A program made the position numbers and the translations under genes. A DNA stretch of 64,000 bases from Deltaproteobacteria bacterium (GTDB taxonomy: Bacteria; Myxococcota; Kuafuiibacteriia; Kuafuiibacteriales; Kuafuiibacteriaceae), in the NCBI GenBank assembly GCA_016703535.1, contig JADJBV010000002.1, forward strand, positions 124,001-188,000, read 5' to 3'. The notes beneath the pieces were generated by a model. It was not told where the DNA came from. It saw nothing but the letters and a program-made list of their open reading frames with translations, and made no database searches. Shown here piece by piece: positions 8,260 to 17,983 of this stretch. Positions within the stretch are counted from its first letter, which is position 1, and every line of letters begins with the position of its first letter.

Positions 8260-9336
8260 ATGTATGTCTACCTGACACTCTTCCTGATGGTTCAGGGCGC
8301 AGGGCCTGAGGCGGTCAGCGAAGGAGCCCTGGCCGAGGTCGCGGCCACGCCCTGGTGGGCACCCCTCGGGGGCCGGGTGGTCTTGGACAACGTGGTCGGG
8401 GTCGGGACCTTCGTCCCGGGCCGCAACACCGACAATCCCTACTACGCCAGCGCTTTGACCCTGACCCCCAGCTGGGCCCTCAGCGAGTCCCTGTCTCTCA
8501 ACCTCTACTCCCTCCTCACCTACGAGTGGACCTACCTGGCCACGCCTTGTCACCCGGCCAGCGGACCGCGGGCCAGTGGGGCGCCCAAACAGGACTGCTC
8601 CGACGCCGACGGCAGCGATGGCAACCGCTTCGACCAAGAGGATCTGCAAGTTGGCTTGCAACACTCTCGTTTGCTCGAGCTGGGGCCGGTGATCATGGGC
8701 GCGCAAGGATTGGTGGCCCTCCCGACCAGCCGCATCTCTCGCTTCACCGGCAACCTCTTCACCTTGGGGGCCCAAGGATCGGCCAACGCCACCTTCGGGC
8801 CGGTGGCCTTCTACTTCAACCTGAGCCTGCGCAAGTTTTTTCCGAGCGCCAACGCCGCGGTGCTGGAGCAAGCCGAGGTCGACGCCAAACGAGGCGACGG
8901 CTTGGCCATCGGCAACTGCGCCTCCTTTCGTCAAAGCTCTTGCCTGTTGCTTTCGGGCTACGTGCCCACTTGGCGGATTGGGAGTGACCTCACCGCTTCG
9001 ATCACGCCGCCGCCGCTGCCCGAGCTGACGATCAGCGTGACCTTTGGCTACTACTACACCCGTCGTTACGGCGGGCCCGACGACGGCCTGCGGGCGGTCA
9101 CCACCGACGATGAAGGGGCGCCGATCGCCGATGGCGTCAACGCCGACGACCTGACCTTGGGGGCGATCGATCTCAGCTACTGGTTGGACGATCACTTCGC
9201 CGTATCGCTGGGGACCTTTTCGCTGCAACCGGCTCGCACCGCCGACGGCAAGGCCCTGCGTTTTCCGTTCTACGACTTCATCTCGCCCGCCAACAACTTC
9301 ACCACTTGGTACCTGAGCGGGACCGTCAGCCTGTGA
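8260..9336 (+). CDS. Outer-membrane beta-barrel protein
   Basis: A 358-residue exported protein with a short hydrophobic N-terminus (MYVYLTLFLMVQGAG) and alternating amphipathic strands throughout, such as NLYSLLTYEWTYL, VTFGYYYTRRY and FAVSLGTFSLQP. It ends FTTWYLSGTVSL, a C-terminal strand of the kind recognised by the outer-membrane assembly machinery. Four Cys lie in predicted loops. The stop codon is followed after 17 bases by the start of the large metalloprotease lipoprotein gene, so the two are very likely one operon and could work together at the outer membrane, for instance as channel and surface or periplasmic protease. The specific family was not recognised. Confidence 0.7.
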   Translation: MYVYLTLFLMVQGAGPEAVSEGALAEVAATPWWAPLGGRVVLDNVVGVGTFVPGRNTDNPYYASALTLTPSWALSESLSLNLYSLLTYEWTYLATPCHPASGPRASGAPKQDCSDADGSDGNRFDQEDLQVGLQHSRLLELGPVIMGAQGLVALPTSRISRFTGNLFTLGAQGSANATFGPVAFYFNLSLRKFFPSANAAVLEQAEVDAKRGDGLAIGNCASFRQSSCLLLSGYVPTWRIGSDLTASITPPPLPELTISVTFGYYYTRRYGGPDDGLRAVTTDDEGAPIADGVNADDLTLGAIDLSYWLDDHFAVSLGTFSLQPARTADGKALRFPFYDFISPANNFTTWYLSGTVSL

Positions 9337-9353
9337 TCTCTCGGAGAAAGCTC

Positions 9354-12300
9354 ATGAAGAAGCCCCTCCTCTTGTTGCCCTTGTTTTTTGCCTGCGCCCA
9401 AGACGTCGGGGACGTCGATCGGACCCAGCCCTATCGCCTGAAGAAGACCATCTTCGAGGGCGAGTGGTACCTGCAGAAGACGACCTTCGACGTGCCGTAC
9501 ACCGCCGGCTTCACCTTCACCGGTGAGACCTCGGAGCTGGAGCGGGTGCGCTGGGAGATCCAAGAGAACCAGCTGATCGCCTACCGGACCTACGATCGGA
9601 TCACCAACACCCAGGAGCCGACCCAACTGCCGGGCACCGAGTTCAAGGGTGCGCCGATCGCCGCTTACGCCATCGATAGCCACTTCGACGTGGTGCGGGA
9701 GTACAACGCCCTCACCGGCGAAGAGACCAACGTGATCTCCGAAAACACCATGGATCGGCCGTGGTACGAGCGGGACTTCATCCGGGTCAACTGGTCCCGC
9801 AACCTGGTGGCCAGCTTCGCGTTCCTGGACGACCAAGTGGCCCAGTCGCCGATGGACTACTTCGTTCAAGATCGCGACGACGCCGATCGGCTTTTGGTGG
9901 GTGTCCGGGAAGGTGATGTTTGGACGGACCACCAAGATTGGGAGCAGATCGCTCAGCTGGATCGGGCCGACTACCTGGACGTCGTCGACCAGCTCTTCGC
10001 CGCCCCCGAAGAGGTGATTTACGAGGACGAATACGGCGACGTCTACGCCGAACCCGCTTGTTGGTTTTACGGCGTCTCCGACTGCCAGCCGGCCCGGATC
10101 AAGGTGCGTTCGGCTTTCCTGAAGGTCCCGGAGCACGCGGGCTACGAGGCCATGGCCTATCCCGACAACGAGGTGCTCCGGAACGAAGACGGTACGCCCA
10201 AGCGGGACGCCGACGGCAACGTGGTGCGGGTGCCGTGGTTCGACAAGTTCGGCTACTTCCGAGTGGAGCGGGACTACTACGATCGGGATCGAGAGCGCAC
10301 CGAAACCGGCCGCACGTTTTTGATCAACCGCTGGTCGATCTGGAAGGACGCGCCGGCCTGCAAACAAGGGGACAGCTACGCCAACTGTGAGGTGAAGCCG
10401 ATCGAATATTACCTGTCGCCCGGATTTCCGGCCTCGTTGAAGCCCGCGGCCCAATCGGTGATCGGCGAGTGGAACCAGTCCTTCAAGCAGGTGGTGAACC
10501 ACCTCAAGTACGGCGGGCAACGACCGCTGGACCAGGTCGAGGACGTGTTCGTGCTCCGGGACAACACCTTCCAGGTCGGTGGCGATCGGGGGCAACGGAT
10601 CGGCGATCTGCGGCATTCGTTCCTCTATTGGATCCCCGAGCCCCAGTCGGTGGGGCCTTTGGGGTATGGGCCTTCGGCGGCGGATCCGCTCACCGGGCAG
10701 ATCATCTCGGGGAGCGCCTACGTTTATGGCGCCGGGCTTGAGAGCTGGGGCGCTTACGGCGCCGACGTGGTGCAGCTGCTCAACGGGGCCATCCCGCCCG
10801 ACGACTTCATCGAAGGCGAAAACATCCGCGAATACGTGGCCCGTCGCCGGGGCAACTACGCGGCGGATGCGACCGCGGTGGCGGCCAAGGGACAAGAACG
10901 ATCCGAGGAAGGACGCGCTTTGGTCCGTTCGCCGGCGTTCCAGAAGGCAAGGGCCACCCAAAAGCGCTTGGGCAAACGAGGCATGCGCCTGGACGGCGGG
11001 AAGTTGCGGGCCAAACTCCAAGCGATCCGCAACACACCGTACGAGGATCAGTTGCTCAACGACGAGGTGGTGCGGGGGCTGGTGCCAAGGACCCGCGGCA
11101 AAGGGGAGCAGCTGTTGGCGACCTTGACGCCCGCCGAAAAGGCCCGGATCTCACCGGCCCGCTGGGGGACCCACGGAGCTCGGCGCGCCTTGGAAGAGAA
11201 GCGCCGCCTCAAGCTGCGCCTCCACAACCTGGAGTTGGCCGCCGAGTTCGCCGACGACGGCGTGGTGGGCCTGGCCGAGTCGCTCAAGGGTCAAGATTGG
11301 CAGTCGGTGCGAAACCAGATCGTGGAGGCGGTCTTCCGCTCGACGGCGTCTCACGAGGTCGGCCACACCTTGGGGCTGCGGCACAACTTCGCCGGCAGCT
11401 TCGATCCCCTCAACTACCCCGAACAATATTGGCAACTGCGGGGCAACCAACCGACGCCCTTCACCGACGAAAGTGAACAGCAGGCCTTGGGCCGGATGCG
11501 CGAATACCAATACGCCTCGATCATGGACTACGGGGCCCGCTTCAACACCGACATCCACGGCATCGGCCACTACGATCGAGCGGCGATCTTGTTCGGCTAC
11601 GGCCAGCTGGTCGAGACCTTCACCACGCCGCCCAACGAACCGCTGACCGAAATCTTCACCTTGGACACGGCGCTGCACGAGCTGCGGCACTACAGCTCCT
11701 TCCCCCGGCTGTTCGGCCGAGACTTCCGCAACATGTACCAGCGGCAGGTGGTGCCGTATCGCCAGTTGATCGAGCAGATCGTGACCCCGGCGGCGACGCC
11801 TTTGGTGGAGGTCCCCTATCGCTTCTGCTCCGACGAATACGAAGGGGCCATCCCCTCCTGCAACACCTGGGACGAAGGCGCCGACGCTTGGGAGGTGACC
11901 AAAAACGCCAACCGGGCCTACGAGGACTACTACGTCTTCAACTCCTTCGGCCGGGATCAGCGGGAGATCGATCCTTGGAGCCACGTCGATCGGGTGTACG
12001 GCCGTTACTTCAGCTTCGGGCAACTCCAGTACCAAAACTACGTGTTCCGGGCCTTCGACTACGAAGGCCTGTGGGAAGAGCTGCGGGTCGACGCTGACTA
12101 TTGGGACATCCAGAACCTGCCCTTCGACGAGGCGGTGGACGGGAACTTGGCGGGGGTGGTCGCCTCTCGGGAGGCGATGAACCAGCTGGCCCGGGTGATC
12201 CAGGCCCCCGAACCCGGCGCCTACTACGTCGATCCGACGGACAACGGCTTCTACAACTACACCTACGATCAGGACCTTCCGCTGTGTCCGCCGGGTCAAA

Positions 12301-13043
12301 GCGCCGACGATTGTTCGGATCTGAACGTGGGCCTGGGCGACGGCAAATACGCCTTCAGCCTCTACAAGGACGACACCGGCTACTACTTCTACGAACGGGT
12401 CCACGTGATCGGATCGTTCTACGACAAGTTGGCCGCGCTCCAGACCTTGACCTCACCCGAGACCTATTTCCTCGGCGTCGACGCCGACGCCAACCTGACC
12501 CAGTTCGCGATCAGCATGTACCTGTTCTTCCCGGACGAGGTGACCCGCTTGGTCGGCGGGACCTCGGTCGAGGGCTACGATCACTACGCCGGGATCGTGG
12601 AGAACCAGGCCTACGTGCCCCGGGACATGTTTGCGCCGCTGGCCACCTACGCCGGCAAGCCCTTCGTCGACCCGGCCACCAGCTTCACGGTCGAGCTCTA
12701 CGCCACCTGGTTGGGCATGGCCTTCCTCAACGCCAACTTTGACAACAGCTTCAACGACGGCATGCGGGTCTTCGAAGAGGGCAACGGCGAAGGCTTCGTG
12801 CCGGCGGTGGCTCCGGAGCGGATCGTTCGTTACCTGCACCCGCGCACCGGCCGGACCTTCGTCGCGGTGCGGGCCGAAGATCCCAACCGGTATTCGCCGG
12901 CCTTTGATCTGTTGACCCGGATCAAGACCTACCAAGAGACGATCACCGATCCCCAGCTGCGAGACTATTATGTCGAGAGTTGGGTCGCCTTGGCCGACAA
13001 CCTCCGCGGCCTGTACCAGCTCTACGGCCGCCTCCAGTTTTGA
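9354..13043 (+). CDS. Large zinc metalloprotease lipoprotein (metzincin type)
   Basis: The 1229-residue product begins with a lipoprotein signal (MKKPLLLLPLFFACAQ) preceded by GGAGAAAG, which fixes the ATG at 9354. A full metzincin zinc site is present: HEVGHTLGLRH at residues 667-677 followed by a Met-turn with SIMDYG around 722-727. The overall plan, with a long N-terminal domain and the motif HNFAGS after the zinc site, resembles the large zinc-dependent peptidases annotated with DUF5117/DUF4953. The C-terminal half is rich in Tyr and Asp and lacks a motif I know. The gene follows the beta-barrel gene closely and ends in a weak terminator-like hairpin. Periplasmic or surface proteolysis is the likely role; the substrate is unknown. 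Confidence 0.85.
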   Translation: MKKPLLLLPLFFACAQDVGDVDRTQPYRLKKTIFEGEWYLQKTTFDVPYTAGFTFTGETSELERVRWEIQENQLIAYRTYDRITNTQEPTQLPGTEFKGAPIAAYAIDSHFDVVREYNALTGEETNVISENTMDRPWYERDFIRVNWSRNLVASFAFLDDQVAQSPMDYFVQDRDDADRLLVGVREGDVWTDHQDWEQIAQLDRADYLDVVDQLFAAPEEVIYEDEYGDVYAEPACWFYGVSDCQPARIKVRSAFLKVPEHAGYEAMAYPDNEVLRNEDGTPKRDADGNVVRVPWFDKFGYFRVERDYYDRDRERTETGRTFLINRWSIWKDAPACKQGDSYANCEVKPIEYYLSPGFPASLKPAAQSVIGEWNQSFKQVVNHLKYGGQRPLDQVEDVFVLRDNTFQVGGDRGQRIGDLRHSFLYWIPEPQSVGPLGYGPSAADPLTGQIISGSAYVYGAGLESWGAYGADVVQLLNGAIPPDDFIEGENIREYVARRRGNYAADATAVAAKGQERSEEGRALVRSPAFQKARATQKRLGKRGMRLDGGKLRAKLQAIRNTPYEDQLLNDEVVRGLVPRTRGKGEQLLATLTPAEKARISPARWGTHGARRALEEKRRLKLRLHNLELAAEFADDGVVGLAESLKGQDWQSVRNQIVEAVFRSTASHEVGHTLGLRHNFAGSFDPLNYPEQYWQLRGNQPTPFTDESEQQALGRMREYQYASIMDYGARFNTDIHGIGHYDRAAILFGYGQLVETFTTPPNEPLTEIFTLDTALHELRHYSSFPRLFGRDFRNMYQRQVVPYRQLIEQIVTPAATPLVEVPYRFCSDEYEGAIPSCNTWDEGADAWEVTKNANRAYEDYYVFNSFGRDQREIDPWSHVDRVYGRYFSFGQLQYQNYVFRAFDYEGLWEELRVDADYWDIQNLPFDEAVDGNLAGVVASREAMNQLARVIQAPEPGAYYVDPTDNGFYNYTYDQDLPLCPPGQSADDCSDLNVGLGDGKYAFSLYKDDTGYYFYERVHVIGSFYDKLAALQTLTSPETYFLGVDADANLTQFAISMYLFFPDEVTRLVGGTSVEGYDHYAGIVENQAYVPRDMFAPLATYAGKPFVDPATSFTVELYATWLGMAFLNANFDNSFNDGMRVFEEGNGEGFVPAVAPERIVRYLHPRTGRTFVAVRAEDPNRYSPAFDLLTRIKTYQETITDPQLRDYYVESWVALADNLRGLYQLYGRLQF

Positions 13044-13067
13044 ACCGGTGTCATAGTTCGGTTTTTT
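13043..13067 (+). terminator. Possible weak intrinsic terminator
   Basis: Just after the metalloprotease stop, AACCG and CGGTT can pair around an 11-base loop and are followed by a T-rich run (GGTTTTTTGG). The five-pair stem is weak for this GC content, so the call is tentative. Confidence 0.35.
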
Positions 13068-13118
13068 GGATGATACGCGGTTTGTCTTCCGATTAGACGA
13101 ATCGTGGCGGGTGGCTTC

Positions 13119-13484
13119 ATGCTGGCTATGAGCAGCCCGCAAGTCCCCCTCCACCTCCGCGTCCGTCACCTGGAGCTGACGCCCGAAACGCAGCACCAAA
13201 TCCGCCACCGACTGCGGGCTGCTCTATCTCGATTCGGGGAGCGGATCCGTCGGATCACCGTTCGACTCGAAGACCTCAATGGCCCCAAGGGCGGCGTGGA
13301 TCTGGCGTGCCGGGTGAAGGTGGACCTCCGGGACCAGGAGTCGATTTTCGTCGAAGAGCGGGAGGCCACGCTCTCCGTCGTGGTCGACCGAGTGGCCGAC
13401 CGAGTCGCTGAAGCGATGGCCCGCCGCGTCGATCGACGCCGATTTGGGCGCGATTCGATCCGCTCGCCGCGAGTTGCCCTTTGA
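13119..13484 (+). CDS. HPF/RaiA-like ribosome hibernation factor
   Basis: A protein of about 121 residues with the HPF/RaiA (sigma-54 modulation) pattern: a strand-helix start (VPLHLRVRHLELTPETQHQI), a basic segment (RFGERIRRITVRLED), then a strand and a helix with repeated Arg. Such proteins bind the 30S subunit near the decoding centre and inactivate ribosomes in stationary phase. ATG at 13119 follows GGTGG at a normal distance; a GTG at 13104 and an ATG at 13128 are alternatives. The stop overlaps the TTG start of the next gene as TTGA. It is somewhat divergent from typical HPF, so the family call is likely rather than certain. Confidence 0.6.
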   Translation: MLAMSSPQVPLHLRVRHLELTPETQHQIRHRLRAALSRFGERIRRITVRLEDLNGPKGGVDLACRVKVDLRDQESIFVEEREATLSVVVDRVADRVAEAMARRVDRRRFGRDSIRSPRVAL

Positions 13485-14014
13485 GGGCGGTGGTCGCCGT
13501 TTTTGTCGCGGTGCTTTTGGGTTGTGCCTCGGCCTCCTCGCCGCGGTCCCCCGAACGGTCCGGTCCTTGGCGCGGGGCCGAAGTCGCGTTCTACGATCTG
13601 GACCACACCACTTTGCCCGGACCGAGTGGGTCCCAGTTCGGGCCAGGTTTGGTGATCCTCGAAAACGCTCGCCCCGAACACCTCGAGAGCATCGAGCTGG
13701 CGTTCGGCAAGAGCCACCCCCAGTCCTACGACCGAATCGCGGATCTCGGCCTGGTGGTGCGCGCTCAAGGACAGCTGGTACGGCTGGAGCCCATCGAGGT
13801 GGGCAACCATCGAAGCGAGATACTGTTGGTCCTCGAGTCGCCGGGGGACAAGCCGTCCATGTTTCATGCGGTCCGTCGCAACACCGAGCCGTTTTCGCGA
13901 ACCGATGACCTCTTGGTCTTCGACCCTCGCCTCGGCCGAGTGATGTTGTCGCGAGGCACCACGCAGGTGTTTTTGGTCTATCCTCGAGGCGGCGCCGCGC
14001 CCCCGGAACCCTAA
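13481..14014 (+). CDS. Small lipoprotein of unknown function
   Basis: The 177-residue product opens MRAVVAVFVAVLLGCA, an excellent lipoprotein signal with LLGC lipobox, reached from a TTG that overlaps the TGA of the HPF-like gene. The remainder is a compact beta-rich domain with no recognisable motif and a Pro-rich end. Translation is probably coupled to the HPF-like gene. No function can be assigned. Confidence 0.65.
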   Translation: MRAVVAVFVAVLLGCASASSPRSPERSGPWRGAEVAFYDLDHTTLPGPSGSQFGPGLVILENARPEHLESIELAFGKSHPQSYDRIADLGLVVRAQGQLVRLEPIEVGNHRSEILLVLESPGDKPSMFHAVRRNTEPFSRTDDLLVFDPRLGRVMLSRGTTQVFLVYPRGGAAPPEP

Positions 14015-14052
14015 AGGGCCCGAACGGCCAACCCGAGCGTGTGGGCGGCGAC

Positions 14053-17000
14053 CTAACTCCTGGATGACTGGACCGCGTCGATTCGGTCCCGTTCGATGAC
14101 CAGGAGATCGCCATCGATGCTCCGCAATTCGATGCGGGCGTCGTCGGCCTTGAGCAGCACGCCTTGGCTCAACACGCCGTCGTGACTGGCGATCATCCCC
14201 TCACCGAGGCGCTTGGCGAAGAACAGGTCGAGGTAGTCTGTTTTGGATAGACCGACCTGGAGGTCTTTGACTTTGGCCAGATCGATGGGCCGGGGCTTCC
14301 CGTCGGCGGCGATCAACCGCAGCCCCCCCGATTCGTGGCGCTCGAGGCGGCCGAAGTCCGGCTCATCGCCGAACCGGGAGGTCCCGGGGACATGAGTCCA
14401 CCCACCGACGGCGCCGGGTTCATTGGCGACGGACTCCCACAACGCCACCAGCGACGAGAAGCGCTCCACCTGGAGCTTGTGGGTGGCGCTGATCGACCAG
14501 GTGCGTCCTGCGGGCCCGGTGAAATACAGCTGATCGCCCTGCCGGCCCCCAAAAACACCGATCTTTTCGGCGTCCTTCGGTCCGGGCGACGGGAATCGAA
14601 CCAGGTCACCAGGTTGCAGCGCGCTGGTCTTGACCCTTTCGACGGCTGGCGCTCCCTGGGGTCGCTGGAACTCCCGCCGGCTGAAGGGCTCGAAGCTCAG
14701 GCTACCGCCGACCCGGCAGGCCTGTCGGATCTGCTCTCGGCACGCGTCGATTTTGCCCTCGGTGAGCGCCGTCCAAGCGGCACTGATCGGCGCGTCCACG
14801 CCGGGTCGCAACGGATGGGCCTCGGGGATACATCCGGCCAGGACCCGTAGAGAGCCCAACAGCTCGGCGGCGAACTCTCGTGGCCCGACGCCCGGCGTGG
14901 GTTCATGGCCCTCGAGCGCCCTCAACCTGCTGGCGAAGGCCGAGGTCGCGAGCCCGATGACCCCGGCGGAATCGCCGTCGCTGCGGGTGTAGGTGTGGTC
15001 GGTGAGCGCGCCGATCAAAAGATGCAGGGCCAAGTCGGGGACCCCTGCTTTCCGGGCGGCGGCGGAGTCTTGGGTGACTTGGCCAATGACCTCGGCCCAA
15101 AGCGGATCGTCCGGGCGGACCACCTGTGCCCAACGTTCGAGCGCCTTCTCCGCGAGTCCGAGGGTGGCCGTCGCTTGTTCTGGACCGGCCTGGGCGCCTT
15201 GAAGCAGCGCCTCGCCCACCGCCCTCAACTCACGGTGGCCGATGGAGGCCACCCGCTTCGCAGCCGGGCCCTCGAACAAGCCCTGCAGCCACTCGAGGGG
15301 ACGTTCGGGCAGAGCCGCTTCCTTTTCACTCGTCCTCTCGGAATGCTGGGCCTTGTCCACCAGCATGAGCAGGGCCTCGATCCAGGGGCCATCCACCTTG
15401 GGCGCCAGGATCGCGTCGACCAGGTTGACGCCGATCTCGATGCTGGCCCGCTGGTGATCCTTGCACTTCGCGGCCTTCGCGAGGGCCAGTCCCTTCACCG
15501 CCGCCCAATCCCGCTGGGCCGTGGCCAAGTTTTCGGCGGTGGGTGTTTTGCGGAAGGCAGACACCGCCTCGAACACGTCCCACACCCCGTTCTGGTGCAG
15601 CAACAGGTGTGCATCTAAGAGTTGGGAGACGAAAGGGATCCGATCTTCGAGGACCGGCGGACGGACGAACCCGGCCTCGAACTTGGGCACCAGCAGGGCG
15701 AGCTGGGCCTTTGCCTCCCGCTCTTGGCCATCGAGCAGCAACACCGTGACCCGCTCCAGGGGGCCGCTCAACTCGTTCGCCTTATCTCCGGGGAGGAGCG
15801 CCAGGAGGCCCTGCAGGTGGGCCAAACCGGCCCACGGATCGGCGGGGAGCATCTTCAGCCGATCGATCGTGGGCTCCAGTCCCTCCAAGCGATACGCGGG
15901 GCCACGGAGGGCCTTCGCCCCCGAAAGCAGCGGTGCTTGGGCGAAGAACGCACCCAAATAACGTTGGACTCCGCCGTGGTGGCCGGCCGACCCGACCCTC
16001 TGGACCAGGTCTTGGGCGCTCGACAGGAAGGCCCTCAAAGTGTCGTCGGGGTACGCCGCCTCCAGGGCCGCCAAGAGCGCGGCGCCGTAGAGGGTGTTGG
16101 CGGCGCACGGCGCTCGTCCCCAGGCCTGCTCGAGCTCCGGCAAAACGCGGGCAATTCGGGCCTGGATCTTCTCGGTTTTGTCTCCGGTGTTCAGCGCAAA
16201 GGCCGCCTCGATGGCCCCGGGGAGGCCACCTTCGATCGGCGGCACCTTTCCTTTTTCGATCGCCGCCCGCTGCTTCGACAGGTGAGCTACGAACCGGTCG
16301 ACGTCCGGGCGCCGCGCCTGGAGCGCTTGGGCGAGCTGGGCCCTCTCTGACTCGAGCACCCGGGCCGCCAGGTCGTTCAGCTGGGCGTCGTCAAACAGGC
16401 CGCTCTGTCGCAACGAGGTCTGCCGGGCGGCCTGGGCTCGGGGGTTGGCGGTCATGGACAGGACCTCGAAGGCGATCCCGTCGAGGGTGACCGGATCGAT
16501 CGATTGGGCTCGGTCGACCATCACCATGGCCCGGGTCGCCAAACTCCCCGCGTAAAACTCCGCCATCCTGGGGAGCGTATGGCCCACGGTGATCAGTTGC
16601 TTCAACGCCGTTACGGCGCCGGGGCTGCTCGGGTTGGCCTCGATGGCCCCGAACAACTGGAGGACGGCCCGAGCTCGGCGACCCTCCGACAGGTGCTCCG
16701 ACTTGCCGAGGCGGGCGGCGAGGCCCTCGACGAGCGAACGATCGGCGCCGGTGGTGATGGCCTGAGCCAAGTCATGGAGGGTTCGTTCGTAGCGCCGCCC
16801 CGTTTCGTTCGTGGGGGGAGGTGCACTCAGCGCGGGGTGCAAGAGGGTGCCCCTCAGGTCGAATTTGTTGATCGGGTAGAGTTCGTCCCAGACCTTTCGC
16901 AACCCGACATGTCGAGGGTTCGCGAGCACCGCCAGCGCCACCGAAAGCTGCTGCTCGGGCTGCTTCACCCAATCGGAGGGCGCGTGGCCCATCCGGTCGT

Positions 17001-17844
17001 CACCGTAGAGCTCCGCGGTGGTGCAGCGTTTGCCTCTCTTCAGCTCCAGCACCAAGACCTCGCCCCGATCCGCGTGAGGTCCGATCTCGGCGCTCTTGAG
17101 CATCCCCGCCAAGGCCTGAGCCCCGGAACGGGCCAGCTGGGCCAGCTGCAGGGCCTTGGGAGAGAGCGCATGGATGTCGGTACCGAAGTCCCGCGGTTGA
17201 ATTTCTCCCAGCTCGACCGGGTCACCCCACTGGGCCCGACGGACCAGCTCACCATTGAGGCTGATCAACTTGGCCAAGATCGGATCGGCGTCCGAATCCC
17301 GACCTGCTCGCGCTTCCGAACCGTGGATTTCCCGCTCGAGGCTCGCGTGTTGGAGTTCGTGGGCCAGGTCGCGCAAGAAGCGGGTGGACGCTCGGCGCAA
17401 TGACTCGGGCAGTTCGGCCCCCGGCTCTTTGGGGAGTTCGGTGATGCTGCGTTGGAGCAGGACCTCGTACTCCTGCTTGAAGAAGGTGCGCATCAAGAGG
17501 CGCTCCCACTTCACCTCGTTGGTCTGCACGGGGCGGAGCAAACGGTCGAGCCAGCCCTGCTTCAGGAGCTTTTGGGTCGGCGCGTCGAGGCCGGCCCAGA
17601 TGTTCGCCAGCGGTCGCTCCCAGTCGATCGGCGAGGTCCGGTAGAAGTCGACGCCTTCGAGCCGGGCGGCGAATTGGGTTTCGATCTTGGCCAGGCCCTT
17701 CAGGGTGGGTTGAGCGGTCCGGAGCGGCGGCGCCGACAAGGGGCCGGCCTTCTTTTTGGGCTTGGGGCTCTCGGCGAGGGTGTCGCTCGGGGGCAAGGGG
17801 GCGACAGAGGGGGCCGACAACGGGAGCGACGCCTTGGTGACCAT
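14053..17844 (-). CDS. Very large helical protein with HELQH zinc-site motif
   Basis: A 1263-residue protein without a signal peptide: a Pro/Ser-rich N-terminal 45 residues, then almost continuous alpha-helical sequence rich in Leu, Ala and Arg. Near residues 162-166 it has AHELQHASLE followed about ten residues later by GSEARA. This matches the HExxH plus downstream Glu arrangement seen in small zinc peptidase domains of the HELQH...SEA kind. The middle resembles alpha-solenoid repeats. The last 250 residues include a beta-rich part (KIGVFGGRQGDQLYFTGPAG) that could be a separate domain. It is convergent with the lipoprotein gene at 13481. No family was recognised, and the peptidase reading is inference from the motif alone. 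Confidence 0.7.
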   Translation of the reverse strand: MVTKASLPLSAPSVAPLPPSDTLAESPKPKKKAGPLSAPPLRTAQPTLKGLAKIETQFAARLEGVDFYRTSPIDWERPLANIWAGLDAPTQKLLKQGWLDRLLRPVQTNEVKWERLLMRTFFKQEYEVLLQRSITELPKEPGAELPESLRRASTRFLRDLAHELQHASLEREIHGSEARAGRDSDADPILAKLISLNGELVRRAQWGDPVELGEIQPRDFGTDIHALSPKALQLAQLARSGAQALAGMLKSAEIGPHADRGEVLVLELKRGKRCTTAELYGDDRMGHAPSDWVKQPEQQLSVALAVLANPRHVGLRKVWDELYPINKFDLRGTLLHPALSAPPPTNETGRRYERTLHDLAQAITTGADRSLVEGLAARLGKSEHLSEGRRARAVLQLFGAIEANPSSPGAVTALKQLITVGHTLPRMAEFYAGSLATRAMVMVDRAQSIDPVTLDGIAFEVLSMTANPRAQAARQTSLRQSGLFDDAQLNDLAARVLESERAQLAQALQARRPDVDRFVAHLSKQRAAIEKGKVPPIEGGLPGAIEAAFALNTGDKTEKIQARIARVLPELEQAWGRAPCAANTLYGAALLAALEAAYPDDTLRAFLSSAQDLVQRVGSAGHHGGVQRYLGAFFAQAPLLSGAKALRGPAYRLEGLEPTIDRLKMLPADPWAGLAHLQGLLALLPGDKANELSGPLERVTVLLLDGQEREAKAQLALLVPKFEAGFVRPPVLEDRIPFVSQLLDAHLLLHQNGVWDVFEAVSAFRKTPTAENLATAQRDWAAVKGLALAKAAKCKDHQRASIEIGVNLVDAILAPKVDGPWIEALLMLVDKAQHSERTSEKEAALPERPLEWLQGLFEGPAAKRVASIGHRELRAVGEALLQGAQAGPEQATATLGLAEKALERWAQVVRPDDPLWAEVIGQVTQDSAAARKAGVPDLALHLLIGALTDHTYTRSDGDSAGVIGLATSAFASRLRALEGHEPTPGVGPREFAAELLGSLRVLAGCIPEAHPLRPGVDAPISAAWTALTEGKIDACREQIRQACRVGGSLSFEPFSRREFQRPQGAPAVERVKTSALQPGDLVRFPSPGPKDAEKIGVFGGRQGDQLYFTGPAGRTWSISATHKLQVERFSSLVALWESVANEPGAVGGWTHVPGTSRFGDEPDFGRLERHESGGLRLIAADGKPRPIDLAKVKDLQVGLSKTDYLDLFFAKRLGEGMIASHDGVLSQGVLLKADDARIELRSIDGDLLVIERDRIDAVQSSRS

Positions 17845-17983
17845 CGCTCCAAGGTAATGGCTGGAAGAGGCTCAGGGTATTGCGTTTTTAGAGTGCAACT
17901 CTTGCTGGGTGGAGCCAACAGGCGCCCGGTTGCAAGTGCCTGTAACTACTTCGGTTCGTGCCGGGGTTGCCGGCCGCCAGGGG

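Noticed and set aside
9270..11021. Long minus-strand open frame opposite the metalloprotease
   Set aside because: It mirrors the coding bias of the plus-strand gene and has no signal, motif or ribosome binding site.
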